The notes under the pieces were generated by a model. The model saw nothing but the letters and a program-made list of their open reading frames with translations, searched no databases and was not told the origin of the DNA. DNA of 64,000 nucleotides from assembly GCA_013204985.1 (NCBI GenBank), contig JABMLG010000008.1, forward strand, positions 1 through 64,000. The letters are read 5' to 3'. The position numbers and the translations under genes are program-made. Source of the DNA: Microbacteriaceae bacterium VKM Ac-2855. Its GTDB lineage: Bacteria > Actinomycetota > Actinomycetes > Actinomycetales > Microbacteriaceae. Position 1 is the stretch's first letter; the number at the start of each line of letters is the position of its first letter. Positions 33,122-42,134 of the stretch are shown here, one piece after another.

Positions 33122-34045
33122 TCAGGACAAGGCGCGGAGAACGACCTCGGCGGCCTGCGCGACGAGGTCGTTGTCGTAGTCCGCCTCCGGGTCGCTCTTC
33201 ACGGTGAAGACGGTGATGATCACCGGTGCGCGGCCGGGCGGTGTCACGACGGCCACGTCGTTCCGGATCCCGCCGGCCCCGCCGGACTTGTCGGCGACGA
33301 CCCAGCCCGAGGGAGCGCCGGCACGGATCAGGGCGTCGCCGGTCGCGTTACCGGCCATCCAGTCGAGCAGGAGAGCCCGATCGTCTTCCGAGAGTCTGCT
33401 CCCGGTGATGAGCTCCGTCAGATCGGCCGTGAAGGCGTCGGGGGTGCTGGTGTCCGCGGTGCTTCCCGGTTCGATGTCGTTGAGCGGGGGTTCCGGGTTC
33501 ACCACCTCCGTGGTGTCGTCGCCGAGTTCGCCGAGCCCCGCATCGAGCGCGGCGGGGCCGCCGAGGCGCTCCAGGATGAGGTTGAACGCGGTGTTGTCGC
33601 TGCTGCGGACCATTGCCTCAGCCAGCTCCGACAGTGTCAGCCCGTCGGCGATGTGCTCACTCGTGACCGGCGAATAGCCGGCTGCGTCGACGGCATCCGC
33701 CGACCACGTGACGAGGCCGTCGCGCTCAGAGACCGGGACATCGTGCAGGAACTCGGCCGCGGCCAGGGCCTTCATCGAGGAGGCGTAGCCGAAGCGCTCA
33801 TCCGCTCGATAAGAGATGCGCCGACCGGTCGCAGTGTCGACGGCGCTCACGCCGACGCGGGCGGCGAAGGCGGATTCGAGAGCGGCCAGTTCGGCCGAGA
33901 GGTCGATCGCCTCCGGGGTCGCGGTCGAGGTCGCCGGAGCGGTCGTGGTCGCGACCGGTGCTGGGGCGCCCGTGCAGGCGGTCGCGGCGAGGAGGAGCGC
34001 TACCGCGCCTGCGCAACACATCAGGGATCTCGGTGGGGTGGGCAT
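33122..34045 (-). CDS. class A beta-lactamase, probable lipoprotein
   Basis: A 307-residue enzyme from the ATG at 34045 (MPTPPRSLMCCAG). The signal peptide ends in ATAC with Cys24, a somewhat weak lipobox. All class A motifs are present: SxxK as SSMK (Ser89, Lys92), SDN at 149-151, the omega-loop ExxLN as EPPLN (Glu185, Asn189) and KSG at 253-255. It should hydrolyse beta-lactam rings outside the membrane. The spectrum cannot be inferred. It is not in a mobile context and is likely an intrinsic gene. Confidence 0.9.
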   Translation of the reverse strand: MPTPPRSLMCCAGAVALLLAATACTGAPAPVATTTAPATSTATPEAIDLSAELAALESAFAARVGVSAVDTATGRRISYRADERFGYASSMKALAAAEFLHDVPVSERDGLVTWSADAVDAAGYSPVTSEHIADGLTLSELAEAMVRSSDNTAFNLILERLGGPAALDAGLGELGDDTTEVVNPEPPLNDIEPGSTADTSTPDAFTADLTELITGSRLSEDDRALLLDWMAGNATGDALIRAGAPSGWVVADKSGGAGGIRNDVAVVTPPGRAPVIITVFTVKSDPEADYDNDLVAQAAEVVLRALS

Positions 34046-34092
34046 CGTGCTCGAGGATACCTCATGACCGAGGCGTGTCATCCGCCGCAGCG

Positions 34093-34509
34093 TCAGTCGA
34101 CCGTCTGCCAGATCGCGGAGTCGCCGCCTTCGCTCGTCGATTCGCACTCGGCAGGCGCGTTCTCGAGATCCATGTACCCGCCTCCGCCGCTGACGTCGTC
34201 TCCGACCCGGATGGGTTCGAGGCCGGGAACGAGCACCGTCTCGCCGTCGTCGCCCAGGCGGGTACCGAAGGGGAACTGCACCGGGCGGACCGTCCCGCCG
34301 CTGTCGAGGGCGAAACAGCCGGTGTCCGTCACCGTCAGCGATCCCGCGACGATGGCCTGCATCACGAAACTCGGCGCGGTGCTCTCGACCATCGCAGTGA
34401 CGTCGCGGCCTCGCTGCACTGAAGCGTCGGAACCATCGGAAGCGTCGCAGCCGACGAGTGCGGCGGCGAGGGTTGCTGCGCCCGCAGTCAGAACGAAGGT
34501 TCGTCTCAT
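34093..34509 (-). CDS. hypothetical lipoprotein
   Basis: A 138-residue protein with a typical lipoprotein signal ending in LVGC (Cys21) and a mature part rich in Ser, Asp and Gly. Two further cysteines (TGCFAL and AECEST) may form a disulfide outside the membrane. No family recognised. Same strand as the beta-lactamase, 47 bases upstream of it, so the two may be cotranscribed. Confidence 0.65.
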   Translation of the reverse strand: MRRTFVLTAGAATLAAALVGCDASDGSDASVQRGRDVTAMVESTAPSFVMQAIVAGSLTVTDTGCFALDSGGTVRPVQFPFGTRLGDDGETVLVPGLEPIRVGDDVSGGGGYMDLENAPAECESTSEGGDSAIWQTVD

Positions 34510-34547
34510 GGCCGCATCCTCTCACGGGCTCGGTCGGCGCTCGCCGT

Positions 34548-35486
34548 CTACCCGGGGGCGCCGGCGGATGCGGTCAGCGTGTCGGCGAGCCACGTCCGCG
34601 CACGACGCAGCAGTGCCTTCGCCGGCTCGGTGTCGCGCGCCCAGTTCTCGAAACCGTGCGGGGCACCGGGGATGATGTCGAGAGTGGTGTCGACGCCGGC
34701 CTGTTCGAGCCGGTTCGCGTAGTCCTCGTCCTCGGCGAAGAACAGCTCGATGTCGCCGACGGCGAGGTAGGTGGGTGGGAGTCCCGCAAGATCGGTGCGC
34801 CGGGCGGCGGCCGCGTACGGAGGCACGGCGTCGGTGCCGTAGCTATCCGGGAGGTAGCCGCTCCAGCCGGTGCGGTTCGCGCGGTTGTTCCAGACCCAGT
34901 GATCGACGCGGTCGAGGGAGGTGTCGGCCGCTGTGCGGTCATCGATCATGGGCGCGAACAGCCACTGTCCGAGGGGCTGTGTGCCGCCGTCGTCGTGGAG
35001 TCGCTGCACCAGTGCCGCGGCCAGACCGGCGCCGGCGCTCTCGCCGCCGAGCACGATCCGCGCCCGGTCGATCCCGAATCGTGTCGCGTGGTCCTGCAGC
35101 CAGAGCCAGGCGCGACGGACGTCGTCGTGGGCGGCGGGGAACGGGTGGTCGGGTGCGAGACGGTAGTTGGCCGAGACGACGGTGATACCGAGATCGCGGG
35201 CGGTCTCGGCGCAGAGGGCGTCGTCCTGGCGTGCGTCGCCGAAGAGCAGCCCGCCGCCATGGATCCAGAACAGCCCACCCTCGTGGCGGCGCGTGTCGGG
35301 CCGGTAGACGCGCAGACGGATGCCGTCTGCGGAGACCGTGCTCACCGTGACCGTCTCCGTCTTCGGCGCTCGGAGCATCCGGGTGGCCACGCGGACGATG
35401 GAGCGCATGACCTTCTTCGACGCGTCGGGTACGGGGAGCTTGCGCGTGGCCTCGCGGAGGGCGGGGTCGACGCATTCGATGTCCAC
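34548..35486 (-). CDS. HSL-family esterase (alpha/beta hydrolase, acetyl-esterase type)
   Basis: A 312-residue enzyme from the GTG at 35486, which has a GAGGA ribosome-binding site 8 bases ahead. The hormone-sensitive-lipase motif HGGG is in FWIHGGGLLFGD, the nucleophile elbow is GGESAGAGL, and the C-terminal GAPHGFENW carries the catalytic histidine. Such enzymes cleave short-chain esters in the cytoplasm. Stand-alone gene; the 181 bases upstream hold nothing recognisable. Confidence 0.88.
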   Translation of the reverse strand: MDIECVDPALREATRKLPVPDASKKVMRSIVRVATRMLRAPKTETVTVSTVSADGIRLRVYRPDTRRHEGGLFWIHGGGLLFGDARQDDALCAETARDLGITVVSANYRLAPDHPFPAAHDDVRRAWLWLQDHATRFGIDRARIVLGGESAGAGLAAALVQRLHDDGGTQPLGQWLFAPMIDDRTAADTSLDRVDHWVWNNRANRTGWSGYLPDSYGTDAVPPYAAAARRTDLAGLPPTYLAVGDIELFFAEDEDYANRLEQAGVDTTLDIIPGAPHGFENWARDTEPAKALLRRARTWLADTLTASAGAPG

Positions 35487-35667
35487 GGTGGATGCTCCTC
35501 GGTGCTTTCGGGCGGGTTCGATCTCGAGTAGGCGATCATCGTCGCACGTGACTCGGATCCTCGAAGGCGGCGATGTCTCGATGGGATTGCAGACGGTGCG
35601 TGGCGTGCGCCGGGTTGCGGTGGACCGCACGATCCGGCTATCCCAACGGCATTCGGCTCCTGCGCGT

Positions 35668-38103
35668 TCAGCCCTGGAGCGTGCGCCGGAGGTACGGAGC
35701 GGTGATGCTTTCAGGCAGGTCGAGCAGATTCTTCGGCGTGGTGGCCGCGACGATGGTGCCGCCCTTGTCTCCGCCACCGGGACCGAGCTCGATGACCCAG
35801 TCCGCCGCCGCGACGACCTGCATGTCGTGCTCGACCGCGACGACCGTGTCGCCCGCATCCGTCAGGCGCTCGAGCACACGCACCAGATCGCGCACGTTCA
35901 CCGGATGCAGTCCGCCCGTCGGCTCGTCGAGCACGAAGACGGTGCCCGCGCGGCGAGGGCGTTGCAGCTCCGTCGCGAGCTTGATCCGCTGGGCCTCGCC
36001 GCCCGACAGCTCGGTCGCGGGCTGACCCAGCGTGAGATAGCCGAGGCCGACATCGAGCAGGGTCGTGAGCGACCGGTGCACGCCGGCGATGTCGGAGAAG
36101 AACTCAGCCGCCTCGATCACCGTCATCGCCAGCACCTGCCCGATGTCGCGCTCGCGGTAGTGCACCTCGAGGGTCTCGGCGTTGTAGCGCGAGCCGTGGC
36201 AGCTGGGGCAGGGCGAATAGCTGGTCGGCAGGAACACGAGCTCGATCGCGATGAAACCTTCGCCCTCGCAGGTTGGGCAGCGTCCCTCCGGCACATTGAA
36301 CGAGAATCGCCCCGCGGCCCAGCCTCGCTCCTTCGCGTCCGGCGTGGCGGCGAACGATCGCCGGACGGCGTCGAAGAGTCCCGTGTACGTGGCCAGGTTC
36401 GAGCGCGGCGAGCGTCCGATGGGTCGCTGGTCGATCGAGACGATCCGTTGCGGCGTCTCGGACGACTCGTTCTCGGCCTCCAGGCGTTCGACCATCGCCG
36501 TCAGCAGCGACGACTTGCCCGATCCCGAAACGCCGGTGATCGCGGTCATCACGCCGAGCGGAAGGCGCAGGGTGATGTCGTCCACGTTGTGCAGCGAAAG
36601 GTGCGCGAGTTCTCGCCACCCGGATGGCTCGCGTGCGGTGAGGACGGGTGGGGACGTTCGCGAGAACATGAACTCCGCGGTCACCGAGTCCGAGACCCCG
36701 GCGAGGCCCTCGGGTGGGCCGCTGTGCACGATGTGGCCGCCGAGGACTCCGGCGCTCGGCCCGACATCGACCACCCAGTCGGCGTTACGGGCGATCGAGA
36801 GGTCGTGCTCGACCACGAACAGCGAGTTGCCCGCCGCCACGAGCTCGCGCAGCGCGGAGTACAGCGCTTCACTGTCGGCCGGATGCAGGCCCGCCGACGG
36901 CTCGTCGAGCACGTAGAGCACCCCGAACAGCCCCGCGCGCAGCTGACCCGCCAAGCGCACGCGTTGCAGCTCGCCGGGGGAGAGCGCGGTGCTCGACCGG
37001 TCCATGGACAGGTAGCCGAGGCCGAGGCCGATGATCGCCTCGACGCGCGCGCCGAAGTCCTTGACCAGCGACCGCGCTGCGGACGATGCGGCCGCGCCGT
37101 GACGTCCGGTTCCGAGCGCCTGCTGCTCCAGACCGGTGTCGAGTAACGCGCACACCGCCGACAGCGGCATCGCGGCCAACTCGGCGATGTCCACGCCGGC
37201 GAAGGTCACCGCGAGAGCTGCCGGTCGCAGACGCTTGCCGTGGCACGTGGGGCACGGGCCCTCGGCGCGGAACGCCTCGAGCTTCTCGCGCTGGGTCGCC
37301 GACAGCGTCTTCGCCAGGTTGCGCATCAAGAACTTCTCGGCCGACGACCAGTGCCCGTGGTACGCGCTGGCCTCGCCCTGCTTGTTGCCCTGCAGGAGCA
37401 TCCGCGGCTCTTCGTCGGTGAACAGCAGCCAGTCGCGGGTCTCGTGCGGCAGCGTGCGCCATGGCGCGTGGATGTCGATGCCGAGCTTCGTGACCATGCG
37501 GCGCACGTTCAGCCCGACCCACGCCTTGTTCGCCCACACACCGATCGCACCGTCGTCGATCGAGAGGGACGGATCGGGCACGAGCAGGGCCTCGGTGGTA
37601 CTGCGCGAGACGCCGCTGCCGTGACATGTCGGGCATGCGCCGACGGCGGTGTTGGGGCTGAAAGCGGACGCGGGGAGGTGCTCCGCGCCCGCCGGGTAGG
37701 TTCCGGCGCGGCTGTAGAGGAGGCGCAGGACGTCCGACAGCGAACTCAGCGTGCCGAGGGAGGACCGCGAACCGGTCGCGCCGCGGGCCTGCTGCAACGC
37801 GACTGCGGGCGGCATCCCATCGATCGTGTCGATGTCGGGGGCGCCCACCTGGGCCATCAGCCGGCGCGCGTACGGAGCGACGGACTCGAAGTAGCGCCGC
37901 TGCGACTCCGCGAAGACGGTGCCGAACGCGAGCGACGACTTGCCCGAGCCGGACACTCCGGTGAACACCACGAAGCAGTCGCGGGGGAGATCGACGTCGA
38001 TGTCTCGCAGATTGTGCTCGCGTGCGCCGCGGACCCTGATCCATCCCGACGATCCGTTCGGGAGAGCTGTGCCGTTCAGATCGGTCTCTCGGCTCTCGGA
38101 CAT
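35668..38103 (-). CDS. short UvrA-like ABC ATPase (drug-resistance or UvrA2 type)
   Basis: An 811-residue protein; I chose the ATG at 38103 (MSESRETDLNG). It has the two UvrA-type ATPase halves: GVSGSGKSSLAFGTV and LSPGELQRVRLAG, then GVSGSGKSSLLTAMV and LSGGEAQRIKLAT, with zinc-finger cysteines CPTCHGSG, CPTCHGKR, CPTCEGEG and CPSCHGSR. True UvrA is about 950 residues; the missing part falls before the first signature, where the UvrB-binding domain lies. This fits UvrA2 or DrrC-like proteins, which protect DNA from intercalating drugs, rather than the housekeeping excision subunit. Confidence 0.85.
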   Translation of the reverse strand: MSESRETDLNGTALPNGSSGWIRVRGAREHNLRDIDVDLPRDCFVVFTGVSGSGKSSLAFGTVFAESQRRYFESVAPYARRLMAQVGAPDIDTIDGMPPAVALQQARGATGSRSSLGTLSSLSDVLRLLYSRAGTYPAGAEHLPASAFSPNTAVGACPTCHGSGVSRSTTEALLVPDPSLSIDDGAIGVWANKAWVGLNVRRMVTKLGIDIHAPWRTLPHETRDWLLFTDEEPRMLLQGNKQGEASAYHGHWSSAEKFLMRNLAKTLSATQREKLEAFRAEGPCPTCHGKRLRPAALAVTFAGVDIAELAAMPLSAVCALLDTGLEQQALGTGRHGAAASSAARSLVKDFGARVEAIIGLGLGYLSMDRSSTALSPGELQRVRLAGQLRAGLFGVLYVLDEPSAGLHPADSEALYSALRELVAAGNSLFVVEHDLSIARNADWVVDVGPSAGVLGGHIVHSGPPEGLAGVSDSVTAEFMFSRTSPPVLTAREPSGWRELAHLSLHNVDDITLRLPLGVMTAITGVSGSGKSSLLTAMVERLEAENESSETPQRIVSIDQRPIGRSPRSNLATYTGLFDAVRRSFAATPDAKERGWAAGRFSFNVPEGRCPTCEGEGFIAIELVFLPTSYSPCPSCHGSRYNAETLEVHYRERDIGQVLAMTVIEAAEFFSDIAGVHRSLTTLLDVGLGYLTLGQPATELSGGEAQRIKLATELQRPRRAGTVFVLDEPTGGLHPVNVRDLVRVLERLTDAGDTVVAVEHDMQVVAAADWVIELGPGGGDKGGTIVAATTPKNLLDLPESITAPYLRRTLQG

Positions 38104-38171
38104 CCCCTCAACGTAGTGTCCGTACCCGACCGACGAGTCTGCTCGCACGCCGCCCGCTGCGAAGGTCTCGC

Positions 38172-38819
38172 TCAGGAGAGCGCGGGTCGAGAAGTCGCCG
38201 CGATTCGAGGTGACGGTGCGATGCGGTGACGCAGCTGCCCCATCGCTTCGCGCAGCCGGGCTCTGACGGTTCCGAGTGGGAGACGAAGCCGGGCAGCGAT
38301 CTCACGGTGCGAGAGCCCGCTGTAGTACGCGAGCTCGAGAGCCTGACGCTGCACCGGGCTGAGCTGCTGCAGGATACGGTGCGCGTGCGCGTGCTCGACC
38401 GGGACATCGTCGGAGTCCGTGTCCGAATCGGATGCGGCACGCCGGACGGCGAGGTCGCGTTCGAGGGCCGCGTTACCGGAGCGGATGCATCCGATTGCTC
38501 GATTCCGTGTCGTCGTCAACAACCAGGTGATTCCGGATCCGCGCGCCGGATCGAAGGTGCCGCTCGATGACCACACATCCAGGAACACCTGCCGGGTGAC
38601 CTCTTCGGCCAGTGCTCGATTCTGCAGGATCTCGACCGCGAGACCGAGGACGCGACTGCATGAGCAGTCGTACAGCTCACTGAACGCGCTCCGGTCGCCG
38701 CCCGGTATCCGGGTGAGCAACTCGTCGATGTCGGCCACCGACGATTGCGTGTCCGTCGGCGTCGACGTCCTGTTGTGTGGCACGAGCCCAGCGTCGCAGA
38801 CCAAGTGCTCCTCGACCAT
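38172..38819 (-). CDS. ECF RNA polymerase sigma factor, SigK-like
   Basis: Up to 215 residues. Region 2 (about 45-110) contains FSELYDCSCSRVLGLAVEIL and VFLDVWSSSGTFDPARGSGI; region 4 (about 145-200) has LSPVQRQALELAYYSGLSHR and LRLPLGTVRARLREA. A start at GTG 38738 would give the more typical length of 188. The closest known group is actinobacterial SigK. No anti-sigma factor gene is adjacent: downstream is the UvrA-like gene 68 bp away on the same strand, upstream a repeat-rich gap. Confidence 0.85.
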   Translation of the reverse strand: MVEEHLVCDAGLVPHNRTSTPTDTQSSVADIDELLTRIPGGDRSAFSELYDCSCSRVLGLAVEILQNRALAEEVTRQVFLDVWSSSGTFDPARGSGITWLLTTTRNRAIGCIRSGNAALERDLAVRRAASDSDTDSDDVPVEHAHAHRILQQLSPVQRQALELAYYSGLSHREIAARLRLPLGTVRARLREAMGQLRHRIAPSPRIAATSRPALS

Positions 38820-38906
38820 TACCCGCCGCTCTCTTGCGCCGCGTACCCCAACGGTGTAGCGAGGCCCGGGCTCGACCGGACCCGGGCTCGACCGTGTGCA
38901 CGGTCA

Positions 38907-38966
38907 CGCTGTCGTTTTCGCCGCGCGCGGGTGATTTGCCTGCAGCGCGTGGCTTAAACGACAGCG
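38907..38966. repeat. 11-bp inverted repeat spaced by 38 bases in a repeat-rich gap
   Basis: cgctgtcgttt at 38907-38917 and its exact complement aaacgacagcg at 38956-38966. Close by are a direct repeat of cccgggctcgaccg (38867-38894) and three copies of gccggggtgcg (about 38970-39030). The gap 38820-39036 contains no gene. It must hold the sigma-factor promoter. Confidence 0.5.
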
Positions 38967-39036
38967 CGGTGGCCGGGGTGCGCGCGCGGGGTGGCCGGGG
39001 TGCGACAGCTCGGGGGTGCACGGCCGGGGTGCGCAG

Positions 39037-39291
39037 CTAGCGCAGATGCCGATGCACGGTGGAGCGGGAGACTCCGATCTCGGCCGCGATCTCGGCGATC
39101 GTGCTGCCCGCGCGGTGCAGCTGCTGCGCCTGCAGGATCCGCGTCGGCGTCATCTTCTGGCCGCGCGCGTTCCGCAGTGAACGAGCCGTCCGGAGTTCGG
39201 TATCCGTGAAGGCGTGGTGCCGATGCGAACGGCTGAGCGGCGTTGCCCGGGCCAGATCGTGTGCTGCCGTGTCGTGCAGAGAATGTTCCAT
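39037..39291 (-). CDS. small stand-alone HTH protein (resolvase-type helix-turn-helix)
   Basis: An 84-residue protein from ATG 39291 (MEHSLHDTAAHD). The C-terminal half RGQKMTPTRILQAQQLHRAG and IAEIAAEIGVSRSTVHRHL is the helix-turn-helix that ends serine recombinases (Hin/resolvase), here without any catalytic domain. It could be a small DNA-binding regulator or the leftover of a recombinase. The 137 bases upstream are unassigned. Confidence 0.6.
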   Translation of the reverse strand: MEHSLHDTAAHDLARATPLSRSHRHHAFTDTELRTARSLRNARGQKMTPTRILQAQQLHRAGSTIAEIAAEIGVSRSTVHRHLR

Positions 39292-39428
39292 GTACCTATC
39301 AAGTCCCTCGTCCGGTGCGGCGTCTGCCACTCCTTCGGGGATGCACGGCCGCTCGCACCGCTTACGGCGGCGATCGCACCGCGATGAACCCGGTAACCCG
39401 GCGCATCGTCCGATCCGAGGACCGATCC

Positions 39429-39653
39429 TCATCCGCTCCCGTCGACGTCCGGCCCCGCATCCTCATCGTCGTCCGGATGCGGAGAGCCGGGCTGTTCGGC
39501 TCCCGACGCTTCAAGCAGTGCGCGAAGCTCGTCCCTCACATGTGCGGCGTGCGCGGAGTTCATAGCGCCCGGATCCTCCAGGGCAGCGAGCAGTTCCTGG
39601 ATAACGCCATCCGGCGTGTGGCGCGGGTCGTCGGGTTCGGGTTCGTGCGACAT
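39429..39653 (-). CDS. small acidic hypothetical protein
   Basis: A 74-residue hydrophilic protein (MSHEPEPDDPRHTPDG...) ending in an acidic tail (DDDEDAGPDVDG). The ATG at 39653 has AGGAAG five bases ahead. Central helices (VIQELLAALEDPGAMNSAH) suggest a small helical fold. Function unknown. The 290 bases after it on the plus-strand map (39654-39943) contain nothing recognisable. Confidence 0.5.
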   Translation of the reverse strand: MSHEPEPDDPRHTPDGVIQELLAALEDPGAMNSAHAAHVRDELRALLEASGAEQPGSPHPDDDEDAGPDVDGSG

Positions 39654-39943
39654 GGATCTTCCTCGACAATGCCTCTCGTACGCGATCATCCGGGGTCGGA
39701 GATCGTCGGTCCGCTGCACCGGGCGTTCGGAAGTGGCGATCGCCCTGAGCATCGCGATCGACCTGAAAAGATGACGCGGGACGAGCCGGGTCGGCTCTCA
39801 CGGGTAAGACGTATCCATCGTGCGGAGACTCACGCTCATTCAGGAGATTCTCGGTTCCGGCGGCGATGCCGGGGCGCGACTTCGTCGACGCCCGGCTCGG
39901 GTTCGCGACGGATTGCGTTACGACACAACCCGCCGGCCGCAGG

Positions 39944-40273
39944 TCAACGAGCGGCGCCGAGCTCGATCATGAGGACGCCCACGATGATGAGGCCGATACC
40001 GGCGGCCATCACCTTCGTGAGCGGTTCCTTGAACAGGAACCGGCTGAGCACGGTCGTGAGGGCGACGCCGCAGGCGGTCCAGATGCCGTAGGCGACCCCG
40101 AGGGGAAGACCCTCGACGAGCGCCATCGTGAGGCCGAAGAACGCGACACCGTACGCGCTGAGGACAGCGAGGAGCCAGAGCCGCTTCCTCTTCGACTCGG
40201 AGGTCACCATACGCAGTGAGAGGGTGCCGCCGACTTCGAAGACGATCGCGATGGCCAGGAACAGGTATCCCAT
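39944..40273 (-). CDS. small multidrug resistance (SMR) efflux subunit B
   Basis: A 109-residue protein with four helices. The essential membrane glutamate is Glu13 in AIVFEVGGTLSLR, and the GVAYGIWTACGVALT segment is the SMR signature. Start at ATG 40273, which overlaps the stop of the other SMR gene (TGATG), so the two are translationally coupled and probably form a heterodimer that exchanges protons for cationic drugs or small amines. Confidence 0.9.
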   Translation of the reverse strand: MGYLFLAIAIVFEVGGTLSLRMVTSESKRKRLWLLAVLSAYGVAFFGLTMALVEGLPLGVAYGIWTACGVALTTVLSRFLFKEPLTKVMAAGIGLIIVGVLMIELGAAR

Positions 40274-40617
40274 CAGCCGGTCCCCTCGGGCTTCTCCGTG
40301 GCGGCCTGCGAACCGAGTTCGACGCAGAGGACTCCGCCGATGAGGATGACGATGCCCACGCTCGAGAGGGCGCTCAGCGGTTCGCCGAAGATGAGGAGGG
40401 AGAGAACCGCCGTCAGGGCGACCCCGGCCGCGCCCCAGATCCCGTAGCCGACACCGAGGGCCATACCCTGCCGGAGCGCCCCGCCGAAAAGCGTGAAAGC
40501 ACCGACGTAGCCGATCGCGACGAGCGCGAAGAATCCTGCCGTGTCGACGGCGGCTCTCAGCGCCAGGGATCCGGTCACTTCGAGCGCGATCGCCCCCGCG
40601 AGGAACACCCACTTCAT
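40273..40617 (-). CDS. small multidrug resistance (SMR) efflux subunit A
   Basis: A 114-residue four-helix protein with Glu13 in AIALEVTGSLALR and the signature GVGYGIWGAAGVALT. Paired SMR genes of this kind (EbrAB, YkkCD type) need both products for transport. No riboswitch-like structure could be recognised in the 138 bases upstream, so guanidine control is not supported. Confidence 0.9.
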   Translation of the reverse strand: MKWVFLAGAIALEVTGSLALRAAVDTAGFFALVAIGYVGAFTLFGGALRQGMALGVGYGIWGAAGVALTAVLSLLIFGEPLSALSSVGIVILIGGVLCVELGSQAATEKPEGTG

Positions 40618-40755
40618 CGCTGCACTCCTTCGTCGACGGCTCCGGTCGTGATCGTGCGCCGGAAGGATCTCGTCGTCACCGTCCGTGGCGTGGGCGGGGT
40701 AGTGGATCGGGCGGGTGAGCGGGGTGCGTGAGCGCGCACGGACTCAGGCGGGGGT

Positions 40756-40983
40756 TCACGCGCAGACGCGAGCGCGATGACCTTCGAACTCGACGACATC
40801 GCCCACCTGGAGCTGCCGGCCTCGGCGGAGATCGACCTCACCGTTCACGGCCACGAGCCCGTCGATGATGGCCTCTTTCACCGATCCTCCGCTGTCGAGG
40901 AGCCCGGCGAACTTCAGGAACTGCCCGAGGCGGATGGACTCACCGCCGATCGGGACGTCTTCGATCGCGGCACGCTTCGTCAT
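40756..40983 (-). CDS. S4-domain RNA-binding protein
   Basis: A 75-residue protein that is one S4 fold: IRLGQFLKFAGLLDSGG, VKEAIIDGLVAVNGE and VGDVVEFEGHRARV. Stand-alone S4 proteins (YaaA/YbcJ group) bind structured RNA and are linked to ribosome quality control or assembly. Not in an evident operon. Confidence 0.85.
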   Translation of the reverse strand: MTKRAAIEDVPIGGESIRLGQFLKFAGLLDSGGSVKEAIIDGLVAVNGEVDLRRGRQLQVGDVVEFEGHRARVCA

Positions 40984-41080
40984 GCCCGAATGCTAGCCGT
41001 CCTGTGCCTCCGAGAGCTGGTCCCGTGCCTCCGAGAGCCGTCCCGTGCCTCCCGCACCCGGTCGATCTGCGGCCGATCCG

Positions 41081-42049
41081 TCACCACCAGAACGGCTCCT
41101 GCGTGACGTACGGCGCTTCGAGGCGTTCGATCTCGTCGTCGGTGAGTCGCAGCTCGAGGGCGGCGACCGCATCGGGCAGGTGGTGCGGCTTCGTGGCTCC
41201 GATGATGGGCGCGGCGACGACGGGCTTGGCGAGGACCCAGGCGAGAGCGATGCGCGCCATGGGCACGTCGCGTTCGCGCGCGATCTGTTCGACGACATCG
41301 ATGACGGCGCCGTCGGCATCGGTGTCGAAGGCCTTCGCCACCGCGTCCGTTCGCGAGCGCTCGGTGTCCTGACCACGGGGTCGGGTGAGGCGGCCCTTTC
41401 CGTTGGGAGAGTACGGCGTGAGGCCCACACCCGTGTCAACGCACATCGGGATCATCTCCCGCTCCTCCTCGCGTTTCAGGAGGTTGTACTGATCCTCCAT
41501 CGCGACGAACGGTGTCCAGCCGCCGAGGGCGGCGGTGGTCTGCAGCTTCGCGAATTGCCAGGCGAACATCGACGATGCACCGAGGTAGCGGACTTTCCCG
41601 GCCCGGACGACGTCGTCGAGGGCTCGCATCGTCTCTTCGACGGGAGTCTCGGGGTCGAAGCGGTGGATGTAGTACACGTCGATGTAGTCGGTACCCAACC
41701 GCTCCAGGGAGGCGTCGACCTGTTCGAGGATCGCGCCGCGGGAGAGTCCGGATCCGCCGGGTCCGTCGTGCATCCGCCCGGACACCTTGGTAGCGAGGAC
41801 GATGTCCTCGCGGCGGCTGAAGCGGCGGATCGCGCGACCGACGTACTCTTCACCGGTGCCCTGCTGGTAGACGTTCGCGGTGTCCCAGAACGTGATGCCG
41901 AGCTCGACGGCCTGCCGGAAGAACGGTGCGGACGCCTCTTCGTCCAAGCTCCAGCTGTGCAGACCGCGGGTGGGGTCTCCGTAGGTCATGCATCCCAGCG
42001 CGAGTCGGCTCACGCGCAACCCGGTGCTGCCCAGTCGGGTGTAATCCAT
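41081..42049 (-). CDS. aldo/keto reductase
   Basis: A 322-residue (alpha/beta)8-barrel NADPH oxidoreductase. The catalytic tetrad is visible: Asp and Tyr in FWDTANVYQQG, Lys in VLATKVSG and His in YYIHRFD. It belongs to the YajO/Tas-like branch. An XRE-type regulator is 85 bp upstream on the same strand and may control it. Substrate unknown. Confidence 0.92.
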   Translation of the reverse strand: MDYTRLGSTGLRVSRLALGCMTYGDPTRGLHSWSLDEEASAPFFRQAVELGITFWDTANVYQQGTGEEYVGRAIRRFSRREDIVLATKVSGRMHDGPGGSGLSRGAILEQVDASLERLGTDYIDVYYIHRFDPETPVEETMRALDDVVRAGKVRYLGASSMFAWQFAKLQTTAALGGWTPFVAMEDQYNLLKREEEREMIPMCVDTGVGLTPYSPNGKGRLTRPRGQDTERSRTDAVAKAFDTDADGAVIDVVEQIARERDVPMARIALAWVLAKPVVAAPIIGATKPHHLPDAVAALELRLTDDEIERLEAPYVTQEPFWW

Positions 42050-42134
42050 GTCGGTTCTCTTCCTCGTCGAGCGGCGTCTCCCGAAGGGGGTCGGGTCGTG
42101 GTTCTCTGGATCGTGACGATCCGCGATCCGCGGG

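Noticed and set aside
40618-40755. Guanidine riboswitch ahead of the SMR pair
   Set aside because: No recognisable conserved riboswitch core could be seen upstream of the first SMR gene.
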